A stretch of DNA of 8,874 bases from an uncultured Bacteroidales bacterium (GTDB lineage: Bacteria > Bacteroidota > Bacteroidia > Bacteroidales > UBA932): NCBI GenBank assembly GCA_946530505.1, contig CAMNAD010000054.1:1-8874 (forward strand), given 5' to 3'. The position numbers were made by a program, and so were the translations under genes. The notes beneath the pieces are model-generated. The model saw only the letters and a list, made by a program, of their open reading frames with translations. It had not been told where the DNA came from and ran no database searches. Positions 1 through 6,169 of the stretch are shown in pieces (the first letter of the stretch is position 1; each line of letters opens with the position of its first letter).

Positions 1-19
1 TTCTAAACTATTCTGACCT

Positions 20-1348
20 ATGGCAAAATTCCTAGAAAAAGCTTTCGGGTTTGATCCGCAGCAGCACAATGTGCGCACCGAGATTCTTGCGGGTCTGACC
101 ACCTTCCTGACGATGGCCTACATCCTGGCCGTCAACCCCGGCATCTTCAGTGCCCTGCCCGGCATGCCCGCAGGTTCGGTATTTACCGCAACAGCCCTGG
201 CAGCCATAGTAGGTACGCTGGTGATGGCTCTCTATGCAAAGAAGCCTTTCGCCCTTGCTCCCGGTATGGGTCTGAACGCATTCTTCGTGTTCACCGTATG
301 CCTCGGCATGGGTCATAGCTGGCAGTTTGCCCTTACCGCAGTCCTCCTCGAGGGTATCATCTTCATCATCCTGACTGTCACAAAGGTCCGCACGTGGCTT
401 ATCAACGCCATTCCCGGTACGCTCAAAAAGGCCATCGGCGCCGGTATCGGCCTCTTCATCGCCTTCATCGGCATGCAGAACGCCGGCATCATCGTGAACA
501 ACGACGCCACTCTGGTAAGCCTTGGAAGCATCACCGAAGGAAAGGCCCTCGTAGGTCTCATCGGTCTCTTCATTACTGCCGGTCTCGTGATGGCGAAGGT
601 CCGCGGAGGCATTCTCTGGGGCATCCTGCTCACCGCCGTCATAGGTATCTTCATCAAGGATCCTGCAACAGGCGCAGCGATTACGACTCTCCCTACCAAG
701 GTAGTGTCCATGCCCGACAGCATCTCGCCCATCTTCTGCAAATTTGAGTGGGGTCAGGTTCTCAGTTGGGATATGCTCGCAGTAGTGTTCACCTTCCTCT
801 TCATCGACATGTTCGACACCATGGGCACCATCATCGGCGTACACCAGGGTGCCGGCCTCATCAAGAAGGGCGGTGACGAGATCGAGGGTGTAGAGAAGAT
901 GTTCCTCGCAGACTCCATCGCTACTGTTGCAGGTGCCTGCTTCGGAACTTCCACCACTACCACCTATGTAGAGAGTGCATCAGGCGTCGGCGAAGGCGGA
1001 CGTACCGGTCTCACAGCCTTCTCCGTTGCTATATTCTTCGCATTGGCCCTGTTCCTCAGCCCTATCTTCCTGGCAATCCCCGGCGCAGCCACCGCTCCCG
1101 CTCTTATAATCGTGGGCGTGATGATGATGCCTTCGATCAAGACCATCCACTGGGAAGACTACTGCAAGGCAATCCCTGCATTCGTCACCATCATCATGAT
1201 GCCTCTTGCATACAGCATCTCCGACGGTATCCTCCTGGGCGTCATTTCCTACGTACTCTGCCACGCAGTCGCCGGCAAGTTCAAGGAAATCTCGATTACC
1301 ATGTGGGTGCTCGCGGCGCTGTTCATCTGCAAGTACATTTTTATCTAA
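20..1348 (+). CDS. AzgA-type NCS2 purine nucleobase permease
   Basis: Predicted inner-membrane transporter of the AzgA branch of the NCS2 (nucleobase:cation symporter-2) family, which takes up adenine, guanine or hypoxanthine by proton symport. The 442 residues are almost continuously hydrophobic, fitting the 12-14 membrane segments and usual 430-450 residue length of the family. Visible family signatures are the N-terminal GLTTFLTMAYILAVNP stretch (about residues 25-40), APGMGLNAFF (about 80-89), the acidic FIDMFDTMGT segment with D263 and D266, and FGTSTTTTYVESASG from F308 with E318. The last two correspond to the substrate-site helices in this family. The ATG at 20 directly gives the expected short cytoplasmic N-terminus (MAKFLEKAFGF). 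Only 19 bases precede it, so its promoter lies outside the window. The gene appears monocistronic because a strong hairpin follows it. Codons favour GCC, ATC and CTC, suggesting good expression. The exact purine specificity is inferred, not visible. Confidence 0.93.
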   Translation: MAKFLEKAFGFDPQQHNVRTEILAGLTTFLTMAYILAVNPGIFSALPGMPAGSVFTATALAAIVGTLVMALYAKKPFALAPGMGLNAFFVFTVCLGMGHSWQFALTAVLLEGIIFIILTVTKVRTWLINAIPGTLKKAIGAGIGLFIAFIGMQNAGIIVNNDATLVSLGSITEGKALVGLIGLFITAGLVMAKVRGGILWGILLTAVIGIFIKDPATGAAITTLPTKVVSMPDSISPIFCKFEWGQVLSWDMLAVVFTFLFIDMFDTMGTIIGVHQGAGLIKKGGDEIEGVEKMFLADSIATVAGACFGTSTTTTYVESASGVGEGGRTGLTAFSVAIFFALALFLSPIFLAIPGAATAPALIIVGVMMMPSIKTIHWEDYCKAIPAFVTIIMMPLAYSISDGILLGVISYVLCHAVAGKFKEISITMWVLAALFICKYIFI

Positions 1349-1391
1349 AAGAATGGCGTGGAGCCAATTGGCTAATCCACAATACTTTACT

Positions 1392-1427
1392 CAAAATGAT
1401 CTCCCCTTTTGCGAGGAGATCATTTTG
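1392..1427. terminator. Stem-loop terminator after the purine permease gene
   Basis: A perfect 13-bp inverted repeat: CAAAATGATCTCC (1392-1404) and GGAGATCATTTTG (1415-1427) around a 10-base loop. It starts 44 bases after the permease stop. The stem has a GC core with A and T runs at its base, the usual form of a bidirectional intrinsic terminator in which the T-run is part of the stem. It separates the permease transcript from the lipoprotein gene. The right arm also contains the TTTG proposed as the -33 box of the next promoter. Confidence 0.75.
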
Positions 1428-1455
1428 TATAATACGTTAATTATTCGTACTTTAG
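1424..1455 (+). promoter_or_regulatory. Candidate Bacteroidota promoter for the DUF4419 lipoprotein
   Basis: TTTG at 1424-1427, then 20 bases, then TACTTTAG at 1448-1455. This matches the Bacteroidota -33/-7 consensus (TTTG and TAnnTTTG) with one mismatch in the -7 box. The predicted transcript would start near 1459 and carry a leader of about 24 bases. The region between 1456 and the start codon has no strong Shine-Dalgarno sequence, which is normal for this phylum. Confidence 0.4.
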
Positions 1456-1482
1456 CTCCACGCAAGTATAAAAGTATTCATC

Positions 1483-2910
1483 ATGAAATCCCTCTCCTCA
1501 GTCATATCGGCAGCGGCCATTGTTATTTGCCTCGGATGCAGCACACTTCGCATCAGTGAATCGCCTAGGATTCTGGACAGATCCGAAGGAAGCATCACTT
1601 TCGTGGTTGATGAGAATCTTCCGGCTCCGGAAAGTCACCTCAAGTATCCAGCTAAGCCGGAATTCACATTGTCCCGGTTTCTGGAAGGTTCGACGCAGAC
1701 CGACATGAACCGGCGCATGGCCGCCTGCAGTTTTCAGGAGGACACTTTTTACGGAGCCGGACAGCAGCCGGTTTTCGAGATGATGATAAAAGCATACGCG
1801 GAACACAGGCCTCTGGTTCTGACTCCGGACGCAGTATGGATGCTGATCAGCCAGGGTTTTTCGCACTATGTCAATCAGAATCCGGAAGCATTGAGAGGGA
1901 AATTCGTAGATTTCGACGGTAAGGTGGATCTTGTGGTGCAGACCGAAAAGGATTTGTTTTCCGGAAATGCCGACTGGAATGCAATCATAAACGGGTTCTC
2001 AAGCGATATTGAAAAGAATACCAAAGGCAGCATCGTAAAAACGATGACGGCCGATTTCTCCACGACAGGCCCTGTAGAGAGGATTGCATCACAGGTCATG
2101 CTGATGGACGCCGTCAAGCCATACTTCGAATATGTGGTTATGTACATAGTATGCGGGATTCCCCATGTCACGCTCAAAGGCACGCCAAAAGACTGGAAAT
2201 CCATTCTGGAACGCACGAAGAGGTTTGAACGGTATGGCCTTGACTGGTGGACTTCGAAACTGATCCCAGTGCTCGAGGAATTCGTAAATGCATCGGAAGG
2301 GCATCCGAACCAGTCCTTCTGGCAGGACATGGTTTGCAGAGTCCGTCCCGACAAAGTCCGCGGAAGAGGATGTATGCCTGATATAAAGAACAAACCCACT
2401 GAGTTTGACGGGTGGTTCCTGAGTTTTTTCCCTTTCGACAAGAAAGGACGCACCCCTTCCAAGGTGAAGATGGACCACAAAATGCTCCCCGAACAGGCAA
2501 GGGTTCCTTTCCGCTATATTACCGTAAACGCTGATGGAAGCGCCGGGGATATTCCGATGGAACTCCTTGCCGGATTCGTCGGATACAAGGAAGATACAAG
2601 CACTTTCGCGCTCTCGCCGCTGATCGGCTGGACAGCATATAAGGCTGAGACCGAAAAAGATGTCCTCGATGGTTTTCGAAAGAACAGCAGCCCCTGGGGC
2701 ATTAAACTCCGAGTAAAAGAAGTACCTGAAGTGCTCCGCAATCTGGATCATATCAAATCCCTCGAACTGACTTTTACCGACGACATTGTTCTTCCCGAGT
2801 GGATGGACGGAATAAAGATCGACCGCCTGGTCCTGCGAGGAAAAGCCAGTGAAAAACAGCAGCAGACAATAAGAGAGAGATTCCCGGATTGCATCATATA
2901 CGCAAAGTGA
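1483..2910 (+). CDS. DUF4419 domain lipoprotein
   Basis: A 475-residue protein with a short signal peptide (charged K2, hydrophobic residues 7-17) ending in CLGC, so C19 is the likely lipidated cysteine. The cysteine at the -3 position is unusual but tolerated in Bacteroidota lipoboxes. No acidic surface-export signal follows C19 (it reads STLRIS), so a periplasm-facing location is the safer guess. The body resembles DUF4419, a family of unknown function: see FYGAGQQPVFEMMIKAY (about 89-105), the LTPDAVWMLISQGFSHYVN block (113-131), LRGKFVDFDGK (137-147), and the W/F-rich EFDGWFLSFFPF (307-318). Residues from about 405 on (EVLRNLDHIKSLELTF, LPEWMDGIKIDRLVLRG) look like one or two degenerate leucine-rich repeats capping the C-terminus. 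The ATG at 1483 is the one that supplies the signal peptide. Function is unknown. Family members are often annotated as hypothetical. Codon use is less biased than in the flanking permease and uvrB. Confidence 0.85.
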   Translation: MKSLSSVISAAAIVICLGCSTLRISESPRILDRSEGSITFVVDENLPAPESHLKYPAKPEFTLSRFLEGSTQTDMNRRMAACSFQEDTFYGAGQQPVFEMMIKAYAEHRPLVLTPDAVWMLISQGFSHYVNQNPEALRGKFVDFDGKVDLVVQTEKDLFSGNADWNAIINGFSSDIEKNTKGSIVKTMTADFSTTGPVERIASQVMLMDAVKPYFEYVVMYIVCGIPHVTLKGTPKDWKSILERTKRFERYGLDWWTSKLIPVLEEFVNASEGHPNQSFWQDMVCRVRPDKVRGRGCMPDIKNKPTEFDGWFLSFFPFDKKGRTPSKVKMDHKMLPEQARVPFRYITVNADGSAGDIPMELLAGFVGYKEDTSTFALSPLIGWTAYKAETEKDVLDGFRKNSSPWGIKLRVKEVPEVLRNLDHIKSLELTFTDDIVLPEWMDGIKIDRLVLRGKASEKQQQTIRERFPDCIIYAK

Positions 2911-2919
2911 GTATCTTTG
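2888..2919 (+). promoter_or_regulatory. Promoter of uvrB, nearly leaderless
   Basis: ATTG (2888-2891, one mismatch to TTTG), then 20 bases, then TATCTTTG (2912-2919), an exact TAnnTTTG -7 box. The -33 element lies inside the last codons of the DUF4419 gene. Only four bases separate the -7 box from the uvrB ATG at 2924, so transcription should begin within a base or two of the start codon. The mRNA would have essentially no leader. Read-through from the lipoprotein promoter is also possible. Confidence 0.6.
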
Positions 2920-2923
2920 CAGT

Positions 2924-5104
2924 ATGAAATTCCATCTGAATTCGCAATATCAGCCGTCCGGCGACCAGCCCGAGGCCATACGCCAGATTACAGAGGCCCT
3001 CAGCAACAACGTAAGGGACATCTGCCTGCTCGGTGTAACGGGATCCGGCAAGACCTTCACGATGGCGAACGTCATCGCCAACCTGCAGCGTCCTGCCCTG
3101 ATCCTGAGCCATAACAAGACACTCGCAGCACAGTTGTACGGCGAATTCAAGGCATTCTTCCCCGAGAATGCGGTGGAATACTTCGTGTCGTACTACGATT
3201 ACTATCAGCCGGAGGCATACCTGCCCACCACCGACACCTACATCGAGAAGGACCTCAGCATCAACGACCAGATAGAGAAACTCCGCCTGAGCGCCGCCAG
3301 CGCCCTTATGTCCGGCAGACGCGACGTGGTAGTAATATCGTCGGTATCATGCCTCTACGGCATAGGCAATCCGGACGACTGGCGCAGCCAGACCATACAC
3401 CTGCACCGGGGAGATACTGTCAGCATGACAACTTTCCTTTATCAGTTGGTCGAATGCCTTTATTCCCGCTCCGAGACGGACTTCCAACGCGGCACCTTCC
3501 GCGTACGCGGCGACACCGTGGACGTATTCCTGGGAGGGGCGGACGAGGCGGTGCGCATAGAATTCTTCGGCGACGAGATCGACGCAATCAGCCTGATCGA
3601 TCCCGTGACCGGCGCCCGCATCGAGGCTCTCGACAATGTGGACGTGTATCCGGCTAACAACTTCGTGACCAACCGTGACCGGACCATCGCCGCGGTATCC
3701 GAGATCCAGGACGACCTGGTGAAACAGATGGCATGGTTCGAGGAGATAGGCAAGCCCATAGAAGCCAAGAGATTGCAGCAGCGTGTGGAGAACGACCTGG
3801 AGATGATCAAGGAGATGGGATACTGCCCGGGCATAGAGAACTACTCCCGCTATTTTGACGGACGCAAGCCCGGCCAGAGGCCTTTCTGCCTCATAGACTA
3901 CTTCCCGAAGGACTTCATTACCTTCATCGATGAAAGCCACGTGACCCTGCCGCAGATACGCGGCATGTACGGAGGCGACCATTCGCGCAAGAGCGTTCTG
4001 GTGGAATACGGATTCCGCCTGCCTGCGGCAGCAGACAACCGCCCCTGCACCTTCGACGAGTTCGAAGCGATCACCGGGCAGAAAGTATATGTGAGCGCAA
4101 CCCCGGCGGAGTATGAACTGGAGAAATCCGAAGGCCTTGTAGCCGAGCAGGTAGTGCGCCCTACCGGCCTGCTGGATCCTCCGATAGAGGTCCGGCCCAT
4201 AGAGCACCAGGTGGATGATCTTGTGGAAGAAATACAGAAGCGCGCCGAGAAGGACGAGAGAGTTCTTGTCACCACCCTCACCAAGAGAATGGCGGAAGAG
4301 CTCGACGAGTATCTGCGCCGTATCGGCATACGCGTGCGCTACATCCATTCAGATGTCGATACCGGGGAACGCGTGGAAATCATTGAGGACTTCAAGAACG
4401 GCCTGTTCGATGTTCTGGTCGGCGTGAACCTCCTCCGCGAAGGCCTGGACCTTCCAAGCGTGTCGCTGGTGGCCATACTCGATGCCGACAAGGAAGGATT
4501 CCTCAGAACCACCCGCGCCCTAACCCAGACCGCCGGGCGCGCCGCCAGAAACGTGAACGGCCTGGTGATAATGTATGCCGACAAGATTACCCCGTCGATG
4601 GAGGAGACCATACGCGAGACCAACCGCAGACGCTCCAAGCAGATGGAATACAACAAGTTGCACGGCATCACCCCTAAACAGATCGAAACCCACAGCAACG
4701 TGCTGGCTAGCGAACTGGTTTCGATGGGAGGCGGCAAGGCCATGAACCCGCGAGTGGCGAACGGCACTACGGGGCGAGTCAGCGCGGCCAATTCCTACGA
4801 CGATCCGACATATATCCCGAATCCTTCAGATTTGGGCTCGGGCATTGTGAGCGTGGGCTTCGGGCACGATTCCAAACGCGAACCCGGCTCCGCCTATGTG
4901 GACGGTTATGTAAAGGCAGACCTGGCGGCCGTCCTCCAGGATCCGGTGATACGTTCCATGAGCCGCGAGCAGATCGAGAAGATGATAGAAGAAGACAGGC
5001 GGCGCATGCAGAAATCTGCGGCGGACCTGGAATTCGCGGAAGCCGCACGCTACCGCGACGAGATGTGGGCACTGCAGCAGTATCTCAAAGTCTGGAAGAG
5101 TTGA
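2924..5104 (+). CDS. uvrB: UvrABC excinuclease subunit B (UvrB)
   Basis: The damage-verifying helicase-like ATPase of nucleotide excision repair. It is loaded onto DNA by UvrA, opens the lesion with its beta-hairpin, and recruits UvrC for dual incision. The 726 residues show the complete domain order. The N-terminal YQPSGDQPEAI Q-motif-like segment (9-19) is followed by Walker A GVTGSGKT (37-44, K43) and the beta-hairpin YYDYYQPEAYLPTTDTY from Y90. Next come the Walker B/DESH box (D336-H339) and motif VI QTAGRAARN (535-543, R539 and R542). A C-terminal UVR motif spans about 680-722 and contacts UvrC. The linker between helicase domain 3 and the UVR motif (about 600-678) is roughly 45 residues longer than I expect from typical Bacteroides or E. 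coli proteins. It is rich in G, S, N and P, so probably disordered. The start ATG at 2924 gives the canonical N-terminus. The gene ends 20 bases inside the convergent WYL regulator gene. Confidence 0.98.
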   Translation: MKFHLNSQYQPSGDQPEAIRQITEALSNNVRDICLLGVTGSGKTFTMANVIANLQRPALILSHNKTLAAQLYGEFKAFFPENAVEYFVSYYDYYQPEAYLPTTDTYIEKDLSINDQIEKLRLSAASALMSGRRDVVVISSVSCLYGIGNPDDWRSQTIHLHRGDTVSMTTFLYQLVECLYSRSETDFQRGTFRVRGDTVDVFLGGADEAVRIEFFGDEIDAISLIDPVTGARIEALDNVDVYPANNFVTNRDRTIAAVSEIQDDLVKQMAWFEEIGKPIEAKRLQQRVENDLEMIKEMGYCPGIENYSRYFDGRKPGQRPFCLIDYFPKDFITFIDESHVTLPQIRGMYGGDHSRKSVLVEYGFRLPAAADNRPCTFDEFEAITGQKVYVSATPAEYELEKSEGLVAEQVVRPTGLLDPPIEVRPIEHQVDDLVEEIQKRAEKDERVLVTTLTKRMAEELDEYLRRIGIRVRYIHSDVDTGERVEIIEDFKNGLFDVLVGVNLLREGLDLPSVSLVAILDADKEGFLRTTRALTQTAGRAARNVNGLVIMYADKITPSMEETIRETNRRRSKQMEYNKLHGITPKQIETHSNVLASELVSMGGGKAMNPRVANGTTGRVSAANSYDDPTYIPNPSDLGSGIVSVGFGHDSKREPGSAYVDGYVKADLAAVLQDPVIRSMSREQIEKMIEEDRRRMQKSAADLEFAEAARYRDEMWALQQYLKVWKS

Positions 5105-5993
5105 GAGCGTCCTGCATATATGCACGGACATAGTCCCGGAGTTCATCTCCTTCAAGAATCTCCACTTCCTGCGCAAGACCTGTTATGAATCTTCCGGCGC
5201 CCTGAAGCGCATGGATATATCCGTCGAACACCCAGTCCCCTTTCACCTTATGTACGGATTTCTCCGCAAGGGGATATTCCTCCAGCAGAAGGTTTTTGGC
5301 CCTCTGGCTGAGCTTCAGCCGGATATGAAGCGACTTGCTGCCGTGAATACGGAAGACGTCCGCGGGCTGCAGATGATGTCTGTCCTCCTCGGTCCAGGCC
5401 TTGAGGAGGATTTCGACCTCTCCCACACGGGAGATCTTGAAGATCTTGTTGCGCCCGTCCTCCAGGTCGTAGCACCATACATCGACGTAGTTGGTCGTGA
5501 AAGCGAAGGGTTCGACCAGACGGTCGCGGACCTGCCCCGAATTCGACGATTCATAGCCGTGCAGGATTACCTTGCTTTTGCCCTTGATTGCATCGGCGAG
5601 GGCCTGCACATTGGCGGCGTTGGACCTGTTGCCTATGAATGAGGATATGGAAGTGCTGTCGTAGACGGCCGCAAGCTTTCGTTTCAGCCCAGTCTTGAGG
5701 GCATTGGTATTGTCCAGGCCGTCGATCATATTGTTGACTATGGCAGCTTCCTCCTCCGAGAAATACACGAGTTTGCTGAGGTCGAGCGTGTCGTCATTCA
5801 GGCTGGTGAGCCGGTAGATATTGCCGTAAAGCTTTTCCACTGCAAATCCCGCGGCCTTGAAAGTGTCGATGTATCGGTAGATCGTGCGCTCCGACATCTC
5901 GAGCTTGTCGGCAAGTTCGTCAATGCTGTAAGTCACGTTGCCGCTGAGCAGCCGCATCAGCCGCAACAATCTTTCGAATTTAGGTTGATCCAT
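5085..5993 (-). CDS. HTH-WYL domain transcriptional regulator
   Basis: A 302-residue DNA-binding regulator of the YafY/WYL type. Residues 1-62 form a DeoR/HTH_11-like winged helix: FERLLRLMRLLSGN, then YSIDELADKLEMSERTIYRYID as the helix-turn-helix, then a wing ending NIYRL. The middle (about 138-200) is the WYL ligand-sensing domain, with VEPFAFTTNYVDVWCYDLEDG followed by RNKIFKISRVGEVEIL. The literal WYL triad is replaced by VWCY, as in many members. Residues about 222-295 match the C-terminal WCX extension. WYL domains sense small molecules or nucleic acids, but the ligand here is unknown. The ATG at 5993 is supported by the full N-terminal helix and by an exact -7 box four bases upstream. 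A perfect palindrome over its own -33 box suggests autoregulation. Its 3' end overlaps uvrB antisense by 20 bases, with no hairpin terminator visible between them. Confidence 0.93.
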   Translation of the reverse strand: MDQPKFERLLRLMRLLSGNVTYSIDELADKLEMSERTIYRYIDTFKAAGFAVEKLYGNIYRLTSLNDDTLDLSKLVYFSEEEAAIVNNMIDGLDNTNALKTGLKRKLAAVYDSTSISSFIGNRSNAANVQALADAIKGKSKVILHGYESSNSGQVRDRLVEPFAFTTNYVDVWCYDLEDGRNKIFKISRVGEVEILLKAWTEEDRHHLQPADVFRIHGSKSLHIRLKLSQRAKNLLLEEYPLAEKSVHKVKGDWVFDGYIHALQGAGRFITGLAQEVEILEGDELRDYVRAYMQDALNSSRL

Positions 5994-5997
5994 GACA

Positions 5998-6029
5998 CAA
6001 ATTTATGCAATTATTTTAAAATTGTCAAA
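5998..6029 (-). promoter_or_regulatory. Promoter of the WYL regulator, nearly leaderless
   Basis: On the minus strand: TTTG (plus-strand CAAA at 6026-6029), exactly 20 bases, then TAAATTTG (plus-strand 5998-6005). Both match the Bacteroidota consensus perfectly. The ATG at 5993 lies four bases beyond the -7 box, so the predicted transcript has a leader of about one base. The -33 box sits inside the 6018-6042 palindrome, so a protein bound there should block RNA polymerase. Confidence 0.68.
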
Positions 6030-6042
6030 AGTTGACAATTTT
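6018..6042. promoter_or_regulatory. Operator palindrome in the divergent control region
   Basis: A perfect 11-bp inverted repeat, AAAATTGTCAA (6018-6028) and TTGACAATTTT (6032-6042), with a 3-base spacer AAG. A third copy of the half-site, ATTGTCAAAC, lies at 6058-6067, so ATTGTCAAA occurs as a direct repeat 37 bp apart. The palindrome covers the -33 box of the WYL promoter, and the third copy overlaps the predicted start of the rightward transcript. The layout is that of an autoregulator controlling a divergent pair. Assigning the WYL protein as the binder is inference from adjacency. Confidence 0.62.
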
Positions 6043-6048
6043 GGGGCG

Positions 6049-6056
6049 TACTTTTG
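6049..6056 (+). promoter_or_regulatory. Rightward -7 box facing away from the WYL regulator
   Basis: TACTTTTG is an exact TAnnTTTG match. At the expected -33 position (about 6025-6028) there is TCAA rather than TTTG, so the promoter would be weak or activator-dependent. That position is also the centre of the operator palindrome. Transcription would start near 6060 and run into the 28-codon ORF at 6083 and then antisense to the Gfo/Idh gene. Confidence 0.45.
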
Positions 6057-6082
6057 CATTGTCAAACAGAAAGAACAATGCC

Positions 6083-6169
6083 ATGAACGCAAACGATCTT
6101 AAAATCTTTTTCGAGAACAGCGAAATCGCAGCCCTTATCGCAGACCTTGGTCTTGAGATAGAGAAGTAA
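6083..6169 (+). CDS. Possible 28-residue small protein or gene stub
   Basis: An ATG-to-TAA frame of 28 codons beginning about 23 bases after the predicted start of the rightward transcript. The peptide begins MNANDLKIFFENSEI and ends LGLEIEK. It is acidic (six acidic residues, two lysines) and has a hydrophobic repeat every three to four residues, fitting a short amphipathic helix. There is no signal peptide, cysteine or transmembrane stretch. An AGAAAG run around 6069-6074 is the only ribosome-site-like sequence. A two-codon frame, ATGCCATGA at 6078-6086, ends on the start codon of this ORF, so the two could be coupled. The last 35 bases are antisense to the end of the Gfo/Idh gene. I do not recognise the sequence. 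It may be a real small protein, a regulatory leader, or the N-terminus of a lost WYL target gene. Confidence 0.4.
   Translation: MNANDLKIFFENSEIAALIADLGLEIEK

Noticed and set aside
32..844. 270-codon minus-strand frame opposite the permease, rich in Asp, Glu, Gly and His
   Set aside because: The composition is a mirror of hydrophobic membrane codons (GCC, ATC, CTC), and the plus-strand gene is certain.
3347..4348. 333-codon open frame on the minus strand opposite uvrB
   Set aside because: It is fully antisense to well-conserved UvrB domains. Its protein is His/Val/Ala-rich without a recognisable motif, as expected from the reverse complement of GC-rich codons.
6078..6086. Two-codon frame ATG-CCA-TGA before the small ORF
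   Set aside because: Too short to list as a gene. It is mentioned as a possible coupling element because its stop overlaps the next ATG.
6083..6169. RiPP precursor peptide for the nearby radical SAM/SPASM enzyme
   Set aside because: The small ORF is on the opposite strand, overlaps the dehydrogenase gene, lacks a leader/core pattern or residues typical of SPASM substrates, and no RRE or export gene is present.
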